From Duganella lactea (GTDB lineage: Bacteria > Pseudomonadota > Gammaproteobacteria > Burkholderiales > Burkholderiaceae_D), in assembly GCF_009857505.1 (NCBI RefSeq), contig NZ_WWCP01000021.1:1-64000 (forward strand): DNA of 64,000 nucleotides, read 5' to 3'. A model generated the notes under the pieces. That model did no database searches, had not been told where the DNA came from, and worked only from the letters and a program-made list of their open reading frames with translations. Within the stretch, counting starts at the first letter, position 1, and each line of letters starts with the position of its first letter. This document shows, piece after piece, positions 8,646-18,041 of the stretch. Position numbers and translations under genes: made by a program.

Positions 8646-10316
8646 TTATTCGACCAACGCCCGGGCCAGGATGGCATCACACGCCACGCCCGACGGCAGG
8701 CGGCCGTAGGCGCCGCCCGGCTCACGCTTCAGGCGCGAGGCAATGAAGGCCGACGACACATAATCCGGCGCGTGCCGCAACAGCAGCGCCGCCTGCACCG
8801 CCAGCACCACCCGCTCGGCGCGCACGCGGGCGCCGAACGGGTCCGGCTGCTGCTGTTGCGCCAGGTCGGCCAGCAGCGTGCTGCGGTAGGCGACGAAGAA
8901 AGTGTCACTGTTGCCGGCTTGCGCCAGCTCTTCCGCCAGCGCGTCCAGCGCGTCCGGCGACTTGCTCAGCGCCCGCAGCAGGTCCAGGCACATCACATTA
9001 CCCGATCCTTCCCAGATAGAATTGACCGGCAGTTCGCGGTACAGCCGCGCCAGCGGACTTTCCTCGACGTAGCCGTTGCCACCAATCACCTCCATCGCCT
9101 CGGCGCCGAAGCCGGGGCCGCGCTTGCAGATCCAGTATTTGCCGGCCGGCGTCAGCACCCTCGCCAGCATGGCTTGCGCCGGATCGGACGACGCATCGAA
9201 ACAGCGCGCCAGCCGCATCGCAAACGCGGTGGCGGCCTCGGACTCCAGCGCCAGGTCGGCCAGCACGTTCTGCATCAGCGGCTGCCCGGCCAGCGGGCGA
9301 CCGAACGCGACGCGGTGGCGCGCATGATGCAGCGCCTGCGTCAGCGACGCGCGCATCGCGCCGGCGCTGCCGAGCACGCAGTCCAGCCGCGTGTGGCTGC
9401 CCATCTCCAGTATCGTGGGAATGCCACGCCCAGGATTGCCGATCAGCCAGCCATAGGCGCCGGTGAACTCCACTTCCGACGAGGCATTCGAGCGATTGCC
9501 GACCTTGTCCTTCAGCCGCTGCACGCGGATCGCGTTGCGTTCGCCATTCGGCAAGTAACGCGGCAGGAAGAAACACGACAAGCCGGCGTCGCCGGTCTGC
9601 GCCAGAATCAGGTGGGCATCGCTTTGCGGCGCGGAAAAGAACCACTTGTGCCCGACAATGCGGAACACGTCCTCGCCCTCCTCGCCGAACAAGGCGCGCG
9701 CCTCGGATGGCGGCACCGGCGCGGCGCGGGTGGTATTGCCGCGCACATCGGAACCGCCCTGCTTCTCGGTCATGCCCATGCCGATCAGCGCGCCGTGCTT
9801 CTGGTCGATCGGCAGCGAGCGCGGGTCATATTGGGTGGACAGTATTTTTGGCAGCCACTTCATCGCCAGGTGCGGCGACTGTTTCAAAGCCGGCACCGAC
9901 GCATACGTCATCGTCACCGGGCACTGCGAACCGTTCTCGACCTGGCCGAACAGCAGATAGCGGGCCGCCCGCGCCACCTGCGCGCCGGCGCCGCCCTGCC
10001 ATGGCGAGGCATGCGTGCCGTGGCCGATCAGCAGCGCCATCAGGCTATGCCAGGCGGGATGGAATTCGACCTCGTCGATGCGCCGCCCCTGGCGGTCGAA
10101 ACAATGCAGTTGGGGACCGTGGAGATTGGCCAGCCGCGCCAGCTCCAGCGTTTCCGCGCGGCCCAATGCGGCGCCCAGCGCGTGCAGCGACGCGGCGGCA
10201 TCACCCGCGCCCTCGCGCGCCAGCGCTTCCCGCAAGGCCGGATCGGCCGCAAACAGGTTGATGTTCTCAAACGGCGCAACCGTATTGTGCACTTCATGCG
10301 TATCGAAAGACTGCAT
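8646..10316 (-). CDS. AidB-like acyl-CoA dehydrogenase family protein
   Basis: The product is 556 aa; the start at 10316 (MQSFDTHEVHNTVAPFENINLF) has ACGGAGAC upstream. AidB-type features are the N-terminal DTHEVxNxxPPxxxxN-like segment, GMGMTEKQGGSDVR (FAD/substrate loop), GHKWFFSAPQSDA, and the C-terminal MEVIGGNGYVEESPLARLYRE and IWEGSGNV blocks. AidB homologues are flavoproteins that bind DNA and are linked to alkylation resistance; isovaleryl-CoA dehydrogenase activity is weak in E. coli AidB. The FAD and GGNGYVEES motifs look intact. It is divergent (83 bp between starts) from the thiolase-like gene. Confidence 0.88.
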   Translation of the reverse strand: MQSFDTHEVHNTVAPFENINLFAADPALREALAREGAGDAAASLHALGAALGRAETLELARLANLHGPQLHCFDRQGRRIDEVEFHPAWHSLMALLIGHGTHASPWQGGAGAQVARAARYLLFGQVENGSQCPVTMTYASVPALKQSPHLAMKWLPKILSTQYDPRSLPIDQKHGALIGMGMTEKQGGSDVRGNTTRAAPVPPSEARALFGEEGEDVFRIVGHKWFFSAPQSDAHLILAQTGDAGLSCFFLPRYLPNGERNAIRVQRLKDKVGNRSNASSEVEFTGAYGWLIGNPGRGIPTILEMGSHTRLDCVLGSAGAMRASLTQALHHARHRVAFGRPLAGQPLMQNVLADLALESEAATAFAMRLARCFDASSDPAQAMLARVLTPAGKYWICKRGPGFGAEAMEVIGGNGYVEESPLARLYRELPVNSIWEGSGNVMCLDLLRALSKSPDALDALAEELAQAGNSDTFFVAYRSTLLADLAQQQQPDPFGARVRAERVVLAVQAALLLRHAPDYVSSAFIASRLKREPGGAYGRLPSGVACDAILARALVE

Positions 10317-10399
10317 TTTGTCTCCGTTCAAATCGCTGTGAGGTGTTTTCCTGAACAATGACCAGACTAGCATACCTCGCACAGAAAACAGGAGCCAAC

Positions 10400-11578
10400 A
10401 TGAACGACGCCTACATTTATGAGGTCCTGCGCACGCCGCGCGGCCTGGGCCGCCACGACGGCGCGCTGCACAGCGTCAAGCCGGTCTCGCTGGTCACCGG
10501 CCTGATGCGTGAACTGCAACAACACCACCAGCTCGACACCGCGTTGATCGACGACGTGCTACTCGGCTGCATGACGCCGGTTGGCGACCAGGGCGCCAAT
10601 CTGGCGCGCATCGCCGTGCTGGCCGCCGGCTGGGACGGCAAGGCGGCCGGCATGCAGCTCAACCGCTTCGGCGCCTCCGGGCTGGAGGCGGTCAATCTGG
10701 CCGCCCACAAAGTGCGCTCCGGCTGGCAAGACCTGATCCTGGCCGGCGGCGTCGAGTCCATGTCGCGTGTGCCGGCCGGCAAAGATGGCGGCGCCTGGTC
10801 GCTGGACCCGGCCACCCGTCTCCACACCGGTTATGTGCCGCCCGTCACCAGCGCCGACCTGGTCGCCACGCTGGAAGGCCATCATCGCGAGCAACTCGAC
10901 GCGTGGGCGCTGCGCTCGCAGCACCTGGCGGCAGCGGCGCAAGAGGCAGCCCGCCTGCACTGCCTGGTGGCGGTACGTGACCAGAACGGCGTGCTGATCC
11001 TGGCCACCGACCAAGGCCCCAGGCCCACCAGCAGGGAGGCGCTGGCGTCGCAAACGCCGCTGGCCGACACCCTGTTCGACCCGGTGGCGCTGCGCCGTCA
11101 TCCGCAATTGCCGCGCATCGCCCACCCGCACACCGCCGGCAACACGGCGCGCCCGGCGGACGGTGCTGCGCTGGCGCTGGTGGGCAGCAAGGCGGCCGGC
11201 GCCCGCCTTGGCGTCGAGCCGCGCGCGCGCATTCTGGCCGGCGCCGTCATCGGCGGCGAACCGGCGGCGGCGGCGCGCCGGGCGCTGAAGATCGCCGGCC
11301 TGTCGGTCAATGAGATCGACCTGTTCGAAGTCAACGAATGTCACGCCGTCGTGGTGCTGCGCTTCCTGCGCGAAATGGGCATCCACGCCGACAAGGTCAA
11401 CGTCAACGGCGGCGCCATCGCTTACGGCGATCCGCTGGGCGCCGGCGGCTGCATGCTGCTCGGCACGCTGCTGGACGAACTGGAGCTGCGCCGCGCGCGA
11501 CGCGGCCTGGTCGCCGTCAGCGCCGGCGCCGGCGCCGGCGCCGGCATGGGCCTCGCCAGCGTCATCGAGCGGCTATGA
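10400..11578 (+). CDS. Thiolase-fold protein lacking the catalytic triad
   Basis: The product is 392 aa from ATG 10400 (MNDAYIYEVLRTPRG), full thiolase length. It is clearly homologous to acetyl-CoA acetyltransferases (NLAAHKVRSGWQDLILAGGVESMSRVP; DKVNVNGGAIAYG; LGTLLDELE). The catalytic positions are changed: the nucleophile Cys of NRFCASG is Gly91, the His of GHPLG is Asp344 (GDPLG), and the second Cys of CVGGGMG is Ser374 within SAGAGAGAGMG. NEAFA is NECHA, and the GNSSG loop reads GNTARPADG. The frame is uninterrupted and coupled (ATGA) to the crotonase-like gene, so it looks like a maintained pseudoenzyme rather than a fresh pseudogene. Classical thiolase activity is not expected. Confidence 0.85.
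   Translation: MNDAYIYEVLRTPRGLGRHDGALHSVKPVSLVTGLMRELQQHHQLDTALIDDVLLGCMTPVGDQGANLARIAVLAAGWDGKAAGMQLNRFGASGLEAVNLAAHKVRSGWQDLILAGGVESMSRVPAGKDGGAWSLDPATRLHTGYVPPVTSADLVATLEGHHREQLDAWALRSQHLAAAAQEAARLHCLVAVRDQNGVLILATDQGPRPTSREALASQTPLADTLFDPVALRRHPQLPRIAHPHTAGNTARPADGAALALVGSKAAGARLGVEPRARILAGAVIGGEPAAAARRALKIAGLSVNEIDLFEVNECHAVVVLRFLREMGIHADKVNVNGGAIAYGDPLGAGGCMLLGTLLDELELRRARRGLVAVSAGAGAGAGMGLASVIERL
11522..11545 (+). repeat. (GCCGGC)x4 hexamer repeat
   Basis: There are four perfect in-frame hexamers coding (Ala-Gly)x4 exactly where thiolases carry the catalytic Cys loop CVGGGxG. Length change by whole units would keep the frame. Confidence 0.8.
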
Positions 11579-12393
11579 ACATGATCACCACCCACCAAAA
11601 CGGCGTCGCCATCACCGTGCTGCTGGCGACGCGCGCGATCAACCCGCTAAGCCGCCTGTTCCAGCGCGAACTGGCGGCGCTGCTGGACAAGCTGGAACTG
11701 CGGCGCGACAAGCTGAGCGCCGCCATCATCGGCTTCGACGCCGAACCCAACGCCACCCGCCATGAACAGCAACACCTGATGGCGCTGACACCGGCCCAGG
11801 CCGCCGACTGCATGCACATGCTGGCCGCCTACAATGCGCTACTGCAGCGCATCGAACACCTCGGCCTGCCGGTGGTCGCCACGCTTGGCGGCGATATCAG
11901 TGGCCACGCGTTCGGCCTGGCACTAGCCTGCCATCACCGCTTCAGTCTGCGCGACGCCCGCTTCAGCCTGCCGCAAGTGCGGCAGGGGCTGACGCCGGTG
12001 GCCGGCGAGATCGCGCGCACCGTCCGCCTCGCCGGGCTGCAGACGGCGGCGCCGTTGTTGCTCGACGGCGCGGTGCTCCGCGCGGCGCAAGCGCTGCAAG
12101 CTGGCCTGGTGCATGCGCTGGCCGACGACGAAGCGGAACTGGTCAAGCTGGCCAATGCCGCCGGCCAATGCCGCCAGCGCCCGCCGCCCGCCGCACCAGC
12201 GCTGACGCCGGCTGCGCTGCGCGCGCTGTTGCGCGAACGGCTGGCCGACAGCACGCCGGCAGCCGAAGCCATCCTGTGCGCAATGGTCGAAGGCGCACAG
12301 GTCGACTTCGACAGTGCGCTGCTGATTGAAAGCCGCTATTTTTGTCAAACCGCCATCAATCTGGCGCCAAAGAAAGCCAGTGCCCTGCTATAG
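11575..12393 (+). CDS. Crotonase-fold (enoyl-CoA hydratase-like) protein lacking both catalytic Glu
   Basis: The product is 272 aa; its ATG overlaps the thiolase-like stop (ATGA). Residues ~90-190 align with the N-terminal crotonase domain of FadB/FadJ: LPVVATLGGDISGHAFGLALACHHRFS and ARFSLPQVRQGLTP. The two catalytic Glu, 20 residues apart in enoyl-CoA hydratase, fall on Gly114 (family ...FELALACH) and Gln134 (family LPEVKLGL). The GGTQRL region is also altered (VAGEIART). The 3-hydroxyacyl-CoA dehydrogenase half of FadB/FadJ is absent. Function is unknown; it may bind acyl-CoA or partner with the thiolase-like protein. Confidence 0.8.
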   Translation: MNMITTHQNGVAITVLLATRAINPLSRLFQRELAALLDKLELRRDKLSAAIIGFDAEPNATRHEQQHLMALTPAQAADCMHMLAAYNALLQRIEHLGLPVVATLGGDISGHAFGLALACHHRFSLRDARFSLPQVRQGLTPVAGEIARTVRLAGLQTAAPLLLDGAVLRAAQALQAGLVHALADDEAELVKLANAAGQCRQRPPPAAPALTPAALRALLRERLADSTPAAEAILCAMVEGAQVDFDSALLIESRYFCQTAINLAPKKASALL

Positions 12394-12539
12394 AAAGCGC
12401 TTTTTAGAGCCATCTCAACAGAATTCCAGAAAAGACGTTGAAATGTTGCCTTTTTTCATGCATTTTGACTGGCAAGGATGATACATTGCGTTCTGGTTTA
12501 GCAAGAAGGTGTGCAAGATTCAAGCCATCACCCAGTAAT

Positions 12540-14291
12540 ATGCATAATTTGAAAGAAACGATTCTCGCGATGCCAACCAGCGGACTGCCCCAGCAGCGTC
12601 AGGAATTGGACCACCTCATGGAAGAGGCTGGCGATGTCGTATTCCGCCTGAATCAACAAGGCCAGTTGCTGTTTGCCAGTCAGCGTGCCAGCGCCCGCCT
12701 GGGCGGCGGCACACCGCTGACCGGCCAGACGCTGGGCAAGCTGATCGCCGACGCCGACCAGGCCCAGTGGCCGCCGGCGCTGGCGGCGGTGCTCGACACG
12801 CGCGCCCCGCGCCTGCTGCAAGTGCGCCTCAAAACCCCCGACATCGAAATCTGGCACGAGCTGCGCGTGTCCTGCTACAACAACGCCGACGGCGCGCCGG
12901 AACTGCTGGTGGTCGGGCGCGACATGACGGCGCAGCACGCCACCGAGGAACGCCTGCGCCACATGGCCACGCACGACGCACTGACCGAACTGCCCAACCG
13001 CCTGCTGCTGTCCGACCGCATGCGCATGGTGATCGCCAACGCCCGCCGCTCCGGCATCGGCTTCGCGGTCGCCACCATCGGCATCGACGGTTTCAAAAAG
13101 GTCAACGACGGCCTCGGCCATCCGATCGGCGACGCCATGCTGCGCATGGCCGCCCAGCGCCTGCGCAAAACCCTGCGCGACAGCGACACACTGGCCCGCG
13201 TCGGCGGCGACGAGTTTGTCGCCGTGCTGCCAGGCACCATCAGCGAAGCGCAGATCAAGCTGGTCACCGGCCGCCTGATCGCCACCTTGCAGTCGCCGTT
13301 CGACATCGAGGGCCACACGATTTACATGGGCGCCTCGGTCGGCGTCGCGGTCTACCCGGAGCACGCAGAGGACGAGGTCCGCCTGCTGGCACTGGCCGAC
13401 GCCGCCATGTCGCGCGCCAAGGAAACCGGCAAGGCGCGCGCCGTCATCCACAGCCCCAGCCACATCGGCCCGCCGCAGCACGACATCTCGCTCGAAGCGG
13501 CGATGTTCCAAGCGGTGCGCGAAGGCGAGTTCCTGCTGTATTACCAGCCGATCGTCGATGCCCGCACGCGCGCCATCCAGGGCTTTGAAACACTGATGCG
13601 CTGGAAACATCCGACACTGGGCATGGTGCCGCCGGCACGCTTCATCCCGATCGCCGAGACCAATGGCCTGATCAATCTGCTGGGCGCCTGGGCCTTGAAA
13701 GCCGCCTGCGTGCAACTGAAGCAGTTTGAGGACGTCGCCAGGCGCAATCTCTACATCTCGGTCAATATCAGCCCCCGGCAATTCCGCAACGACAAATTTT
13801 TAGAGGTGCTGGATGACGCGCTGGCGTTCTCCAGCATGCGTGGCGAGCAATTGGTGCTGGAAATCACGGAAGGCACGCTGATGATCGACCCGGTGCACGC
13901 CGAGTCCATCCTGTCCAAAATGGCCGAGCGCAAGGCGCGCATCGCCATTGACGACTTCGGCACCGGCTACTCCTCGCTCGCCTACCTGAAGCGCTTCCCG
14001 ATCTCGGTACTGAAGATCGACCGCACCTTCATCCGCGACCTGCCCGCCGCGCAGAAGGACGGCGCCATTTGCAACGCCGTGCTCGATCTGGCCAAACACC
14101 TCGACCTGTCGGTGGTGGCGGAAGGCGTCGAAACCGAGGAGCAACTGCACTACCTTGCTGCGCGCGGCTGCCAGTACATCCAGGGCTACCTGACCGGCAA
14201 ACCGATGGCCGCCACCGTCGCGCTGGCGGCGCTCGAGGACAGCATCCACGCCAACGTGGTGCCGGCCGAACTGCGGCAGGTGCATCCATGA
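12540..14291 (+). CDS. PAS-GGDEF-EAL cyclic-di-GMP signalling protein
   Basis: From ATG 12540 the product is 583 aa (start uncertain; no strong ribosome binding site, and in-frame ATGs at 12438 and 12570 also exist). A PAS-like sensor (~20-140) precedes GGDEF (~145-305, intact RVGGDEF) and EAL (~325-570). In the EAL domain the signature reads ETL in GFETLMRW, with NISPRQF, EITEGTLM, IDDFGTGYSSL, LKIDRTFI and VAEGVET all present, so phosphodiesterase residues look retained. No membrane segment is seen; it is cytoplasmic. It overlaps the HDOD gene by ATGA coupling, suggesting a joint role in signalling. Confidence 0.93.
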   Translation: MHNLKETILAMPTSGLPQQRQELDHLMEEAGDVVFRLNQQGQLLFASQRASARLGGGTPLTGQTLGKLIADADQAQWPPALAAVLDTRAPRLLQVRLKTPDIEIWHELRVSCYNNADGAPELLVVGRDMTAQHATEERLRHMATHDALTELPNRLLLSDRMRMVIANARRSGIGFAVATIGIDGFKKVNDGLGHPIGDAMLRMAAQRLRKTLRDSDTLARVGGDEFVAVLPGTISEAQIKLVTGRLIATLQSPFDIEGHTIYMGASVGVAVYPEHAEDEVRLLALADAAMSRAKETGKARAVIHSPSHIGPPQHDISLEAAMFQAVREGEFLLYYQPIVDARTRAIQGFETLMRWKHPTLGMVPPARFIPIAETNGLINLLGAWALKAACVQLKQFEDVARRNLYISVNISPRQFRNDKFLEVLDDALAFSSMRGEQLVLEITEGTLMIDPVHAESILSKMAERKARIAIDDFGTGYSSLAYLKRFPISVLKIDRTFIRDLPAAQKDGAICNAVLDLAKHLDLSVVAEGVETEEQLHYLAARGCQYIQGYLTGKPMAATVALAALEDSIHANVVPAELRQVHP

Positions 14292-15769
14292 TCCTCAGCT
14301 ACAAAGCCGCCACGCCGCTGGGCAACAAAACCCTGAGCGAGCTGGGCGACTGCACACGTCGCTGCGGCGACATGCCCGGCTTCGCCAAGGCCATCACCGC
14401 CATTCTGGGCGCCATGCGCGGCGAGGACGAGCAGGAATTCAACATCACCCGCACGGTGTTGTCCGATCCGGTGCTGACCCAGAAAGTGCTGCGGCTGGCC
14501 AACAGCGGCATGTACTCGGCCTTCGGCCAGCGGGTGAACACGGTGTCGAAGGCGGTGCTGGTGCTGGGCACCGAAGCCATCGGCCACCTGGCGCTGGGCC
14601 TGAAGCTGATCGAGGAATTGGCGGCCAGCTCCACCGACACCAGCATCGCCCACATCGAAATGGAAAAAGCCGTGCTGGCTGGCATCGTCGCGCGGCAGAT
14701 CGCCTACACCGCCGACAGCCGTCACGGCGAGGAAGCCGTGGTATGCGCGATGCTGCACACGCTCGGCCGCATGATGCTGACCTTCTACATGCCGGACCGC
14801 TGGCACGCGCTGGAGCGCCTGGCCCAGCAGACCCAGCGCACGGTGGAGGACGCCGCGCCGGAATTGCTGGGCCTGAGCCTGGAAGAAATCGGCCACGCCG
14901 CCGCGCTGCACTGGGGCCTGCCGCAAGCGCTGCTGAACGGCATGCGCACGCTGGCGCCGGCGGAACCGGGCGCCGAGATCCCGCCGGCCGACTGGGTGGC
15001 CGGCCTGTCCACGTTGGCCGCGCGCTGTGCCGAATTTCTGTGGCACGACGATCCCGGCGCCGCCGAAAAGGTCCAACATCTGACCGACAGCTACGCCGCC
15101 ATGCTGGGCGTGGACGCGCCGGCCCTGGTGCATGCCATCGAACAGGCCAAGGCGATCGCGGTCAACGATTTGACCATCGCACCGCTGTCGCGCCCGGCCG
15201 AACGGCGGGCCAAGGCGCTGGCCAAGACGCGCCAGCGCGCCGCCGGCAACAAGATCCTGCTCAGCGGCCTGGCCGACATGCGCGACCTGCTCGACAGCGC
15301 CAGCCCCGGCCAAATGGTGCAGATCGCCCTGGAGACCATCTACCAGGGGCTGGAGTTCTCGCGCGCGGTGGCATTCGTGCGCAACCGCAAGGACAACCAG
15401 TACGCCGCCAAGATCTGCTTTGGCGAAGGCACACCCGAGCTGTTGCCGGCGATGGTGTTCAGCGACCGCTACGAGGCGAACGTCTTCCACGCCGCGCTCA
15501 CCAGCGACCGCGTGATCTTCATCGAGAACGCGCGCGACGCCAAGTTCGCCGCCAAGCTGCCGCAGTGGTGGCGCGGTTCGCTGGCCGAGGCGCGCAGCTT
15601 CGTCATCCTGCCGCTGTCGGCCAACGGCCAGCCGGCCGGCTTCCTGTACGGCGACTGGGACGACTCCTTCCCGCCGATCTCGCTGAGCCAGAACGAGTTC
15701 TCGCTGCTCAACGACATGCGCGCCATGGTGGTGCGCGCCGTCGAGCGCCGCCACGGCGTGGTGGCGTGA
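14288..15769 (+). CDS. HDOD-domain signalling protein with C-terminal GAF-like region
   Basis: The product is 493 aa. Residues ~20-215 form the HDOD domain (FNITRTVLSDPVLTQKVLRLANSGMYS; AVLVLGTEAIGHLALG; VCAMLHTLGRMML). HDOD is related to HD phosphohydrolases, but here the HD dyad is not evident. Residues ~310-485 look GAF-like (MVQIALETIYQGLEFSRAVAFV...; FVILPLSANGQPAGFLYGDW). Start ATG 14288 overlaps the upstream stop by four bases. HDOD proteins commonly act as scaffolds in two-component and c-di-GMP signalling. Confidence 0.88.
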   Translation: MILSYKAATPLGNKTLSELGDCTRRCGDMPGFAKAITAILGAMRGEDEQEFNITRTVLSDPVLTQKVLRLANSGMYSAFGQRVNTVSKAVLVLGTEAIGHLALGLKLIEELAASSTDTSIAHIEMEKAVLAGIVARQIAYTADSRHGEEAVVCAMLHTLGRMMLTFYMPDRWHALERLAQQTQRTVEDAAPELLGLSLEEIGHAAALHWGLPQALLNGMRTLAPAEPGAEIPPADWVAGLSTLAARCAEFLWHDDPGAAEKVQHLTDSYAAMLGVDAPALVHAIEQAKAIAVNDLTIAPLSRPAERRAKALAKTRQRAAGNKILLSGLADMRDLLDSASPGQMVQIALETIYQGLEFSRAVAFVRNRKDNQYAAKICFGEGTPELLPAMVFSDRYEANVFHAALTSDRVIFIENARDAKFAAKLPQWWRGSLAEARSFVILPLSANGQPAGFLYGDWDDSFPPISLSQNEFSLLNDMRAMVVRAVERRHGVVA

Positions 15770-15788
15770 CGGCGGAAGCCGTTACACG

Positions 15789-16940
15789 CTAGCGCCCGTC
15801 GTTCCGCTGCCAGCGGAACGACAGCGTCGCCGCCATGGCCGACAGCGCACACAGCGCCGCCGCCACGTAATAGACCGACTCGGCACCCGCCCGCTCCCAC
15901 CATTGCGCCAGGAACAGCCCACCCAGCGAGCCGCCGGCGCCGTAGGAAATACTCATGTACAAGGCCTGGCCGCGCGCCTGCAACGGCCCGGAGAACCAGC
16001 GCTGCAGCGACATCACCGACGCTGAATGGTGCAGCGCGAAGGTGGCGGCGTGCATCAGCTGCGCCGCGATCAGCAGCCCCAGCATGTGCGAGCCAGCGCC
16101 GATCATCAGGAAGCGCAGCACGGCGACGCCCAGCGCCAGATACATCAGGCGCCGCGCGCCCCAGCGCTTGAACAGCGGCGCCTGGTGGTAGAACAGCATC
16201 ACCTCGGCGACCACGCCCAGCGACCACATGGCGCCGATCACGGTCTTGCTGTAGCCGTTGCGCTCCAGATACAGCGAATAAAAGGTGTACAGCGCGGTGT
16301 GCGCCGCCACCATCAGCGCGGTGGACAGGAAGAAGGCCATCACCTCGCGCCGGCGCAGCAGCGACAGCAACGGTGGCGGCGGCGTGCGGTGGGTGCGGCG
16401 CGGCACGTCGCGCAGGCGGAACGCTGCGGCGATGGTCGCCACCAGCAGGCCGGCCGCCACCCACGGCAGCGTGACGATGCCGTAATGCTCCAGCGCCAGC
16501 GAGGCCAGCGTCACCGACACGATGAAGCCGATCGAGCCCCACATGCGGATGCGGCCGTAATAAGTCAGGTCGCCCTTCATCTCCGACAGCATCAGCGCCT
16601 CGCAGATCGGCGCCTGGCCGCTGGTGAACAGGTTGAGGATCACCATGGCCAGCATGAAGTGACCGAAGCTGTTACCGAAGAAGAAGCCCGAGAAGCCCGC
16701 CAGCGCGGCGAAGCCGGCTAGCCGCAGCACCAGCACGCGGCGGTCGTAGTGGTCGGCGGCGTAGCCCCACAGATTCGGGCCGACGATGCGCAACACCTGG
16801 ATCATCGACATCAGCACGCCGATCTGCGCCACCGTCATGCCCTTGTTGGCAAAGAACAGCGTCGCGTAGGTCGACCAGGTGCCCGCGTGGGCGTAATAAC
16901 AGAAGAGGAATAAGGCGAAGCCGAACGCCTGTGCCGGCAC
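15789..16940 (-). CDS. MFS transporter, HcaT/MFS_1-like
   Basis: The product is 383 aa with ~11-12 hydrophobic segments, starting at GTG 16940 (MPAQAFGFALFLFCYYA), three bases after the aroC stop, so translation is probably coupled. MFS features include NKGMTVAQIGVLMS, WGYAADHYDRR between TM2 and TM3, and YGRIRMWGSIGFI after TM4. The layout resembles the 3-phenylpropionate permease (HcaT)/nucleoside-proton symporter branch. The substrate is unknown; pairing with aroC does not prove an aromatic substrate. Confidence 0.9.
   Translation of the reverse strand: MPAQAFGFALFLFCYYAHAGTWSTYATLFFANKGMTVAQIGVLMSMIQVLRIVGPNLWGYAADHYDRRVLVLRLAGFAALAGFSGFFFGNSFGHFMLAMVILNLFTSGQAPICEALMLSEMKGDLTYYGRIRMWGSIGFIVSVTLASLALEHYGIVTLPWVAAGLLVATIAAAFRLRDVPRRTHRTPPPPLLSLLRRREVMAFFLSTALMVAAHTALYTFYSLYLERNGYSKTVIGAMWSLGVVAEVMLFYHQAPLFKRWGARRLMYLALGVAVLRFLMIGAGSHMLGLLIAAQLMHAATFALHHSASVMSLQRWFSGPLQARGQALYMSISYGAGGSLGGLFLAQWWERAGAESVYYVAAALCALSAMAATLSFRWQRNDGR
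15798..15822. terminator. 11-bp hairpin in the MFS gene 3' end
   Basis: GTCGTTCCGCT-gcc-AGCGGAACGAC is a perfect 11-bp stem with 3-base loop, coding the last residues of the MFS protein (FRWQRNDGR region). It lies 28 bp past the HDOD stop, so it could stop readthrough from both converging genes; no T-run follows. Confidence 0.45.
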
Positions 16941-16943
16941 CGC

Positions 16944-18041
16944 TTAGCGGGCGATGTCCGGCGTCGCCACGCGCACGTCGCCGCATTGCGCGCGGTGCAT
17001 CAGCGCGTGATCGATCAGCACCAACGCCAGCATCGCCTCGGCGATCGGCGTGGCGCGGATGCCGACGCAGGGATCGTGACGGCCGAAGGTTTCCACCATC
17101 ACCGGATTGCCATCCTTGTCGATCGACGGGCGCGGCGTGCGGATCGACGAGGTCGGCTTGATGGCGATCGACACCGTGATGTCCTGGCCGGTCGACAGGC
17201 CGCCCAGCACGCCGCCGGCGTTGTTGCCGACAAAGCCTTGCGGCGTCAGCGGATCGCCGTGCTCGCTACCCTTCTGCACCACCGACTGGAAGCCGGCGCC
17301 GATCTCCACACCCTTGACGGCGTTGATGCCCATCATGGCGTAGGCGATGTCAGCGTCGAGCTTGTCGTAGATCGGCTGACCCAGCCCGACCGGGATGTTC
17401 TGGGCGATCACGTCGATGCGCGCGCCGATCGAGTCGCCGGCCTTGCGCAGCTCGTCCATATAAGCTTCCATGCGTTCGATGACGGCGGCGTCGCCGGTGG
17501 CGGCAAAGAACGGATTGTCCGGCACATGGCGCCAGTCCTGGAAAGGCACGGCGATCTCGCCGAGCTGGCTCATGCAGCCCTTGAACACGGTGCCATATTG
17601 CTGGTGCAGCCACTTCTTGGCGATGGCGGCGGCGCCGACCACCGGCGCCGTCAGCCGTGCCGACGAGCGGCCGCCGCCGCGCGGATCGCGCACGCCATAC
17701 TTGTGCCAGTAGGTGTAATCCGCGTGGCCGGGACGGAAGGTGTCGGCGATGTTGCCGTAATCCTTGCTGCGCTGGTCTTCGTTGCGGATCAGCAAAGCGA
17801 TCGGCGTGCCGGTGGTGACGCCCTGATACACGCCCGACAGAATCTCCACGGTATCGGACTCCTGACGCTGCGTAACGTGGCGCGAAGTACCCGGCTTGCG
17901 GCGATCCAGTTCCGGCTGGATGTCGGCCTCAGACAACGGCAAGCCCGGTGGGCAGCCATCGATCACACAACCGATCGCGGGACCGTGCGACTCACCAAAA
18001 GTGCTTACTGAGAACAATTTGCCAAAAGTATTGCCGGACAT
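16944..18041 (-). CDS. aroC: Chorismate synthase
   Basis: The product is 365 aa from ATG 18041 ([24 protein letters not shown]), the standard N-terminus; an upstream in-frame extension lacks similarity. The three chorismate synthase signatures are visible: [34 protein letters not shown] ([12 protein letters not shown]) and [14 protein letters not shown]. It converts EPSP to chorismate using reduced FMN. It is followed by the MFS gene. The 238 bp upstream (18042-18279) hold its promoter and that of the divergent signalling gene. Confidence 0.97.
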   Translation of the reverse strand: MSGNTFGKLFSVSTFGESHGPAIGCVIDGCPPGLPLSEADIQPELDRRKPGTSRHVTQRQESDTVEILSGVYQGVTTGTPIALLIRNEDQRSKDYGNIADTFRPGHADYTYWHKYGVRDPRGGGRSSARLTAPVVGAAAIAKKWLHQQYGTVFKGCMSQLGEIAVPFQDWRHVPDNPFFAATGDAAVIERMEAYMDELRKAGDSIGARIDVIAQNIPVGLGQPIYDKLDADIAYAMMGINAVKGVEIGAGFQSVVQKGSEHGDPLTPQGFVGNNAGGVLGGLSTGQDITVSIAIKPTSSIRTPRPSIDKDGNPVMVETFGRHDPCVGIRATPIAEAMLALVLIDHALMHRAQCGDVRVATPDIAR

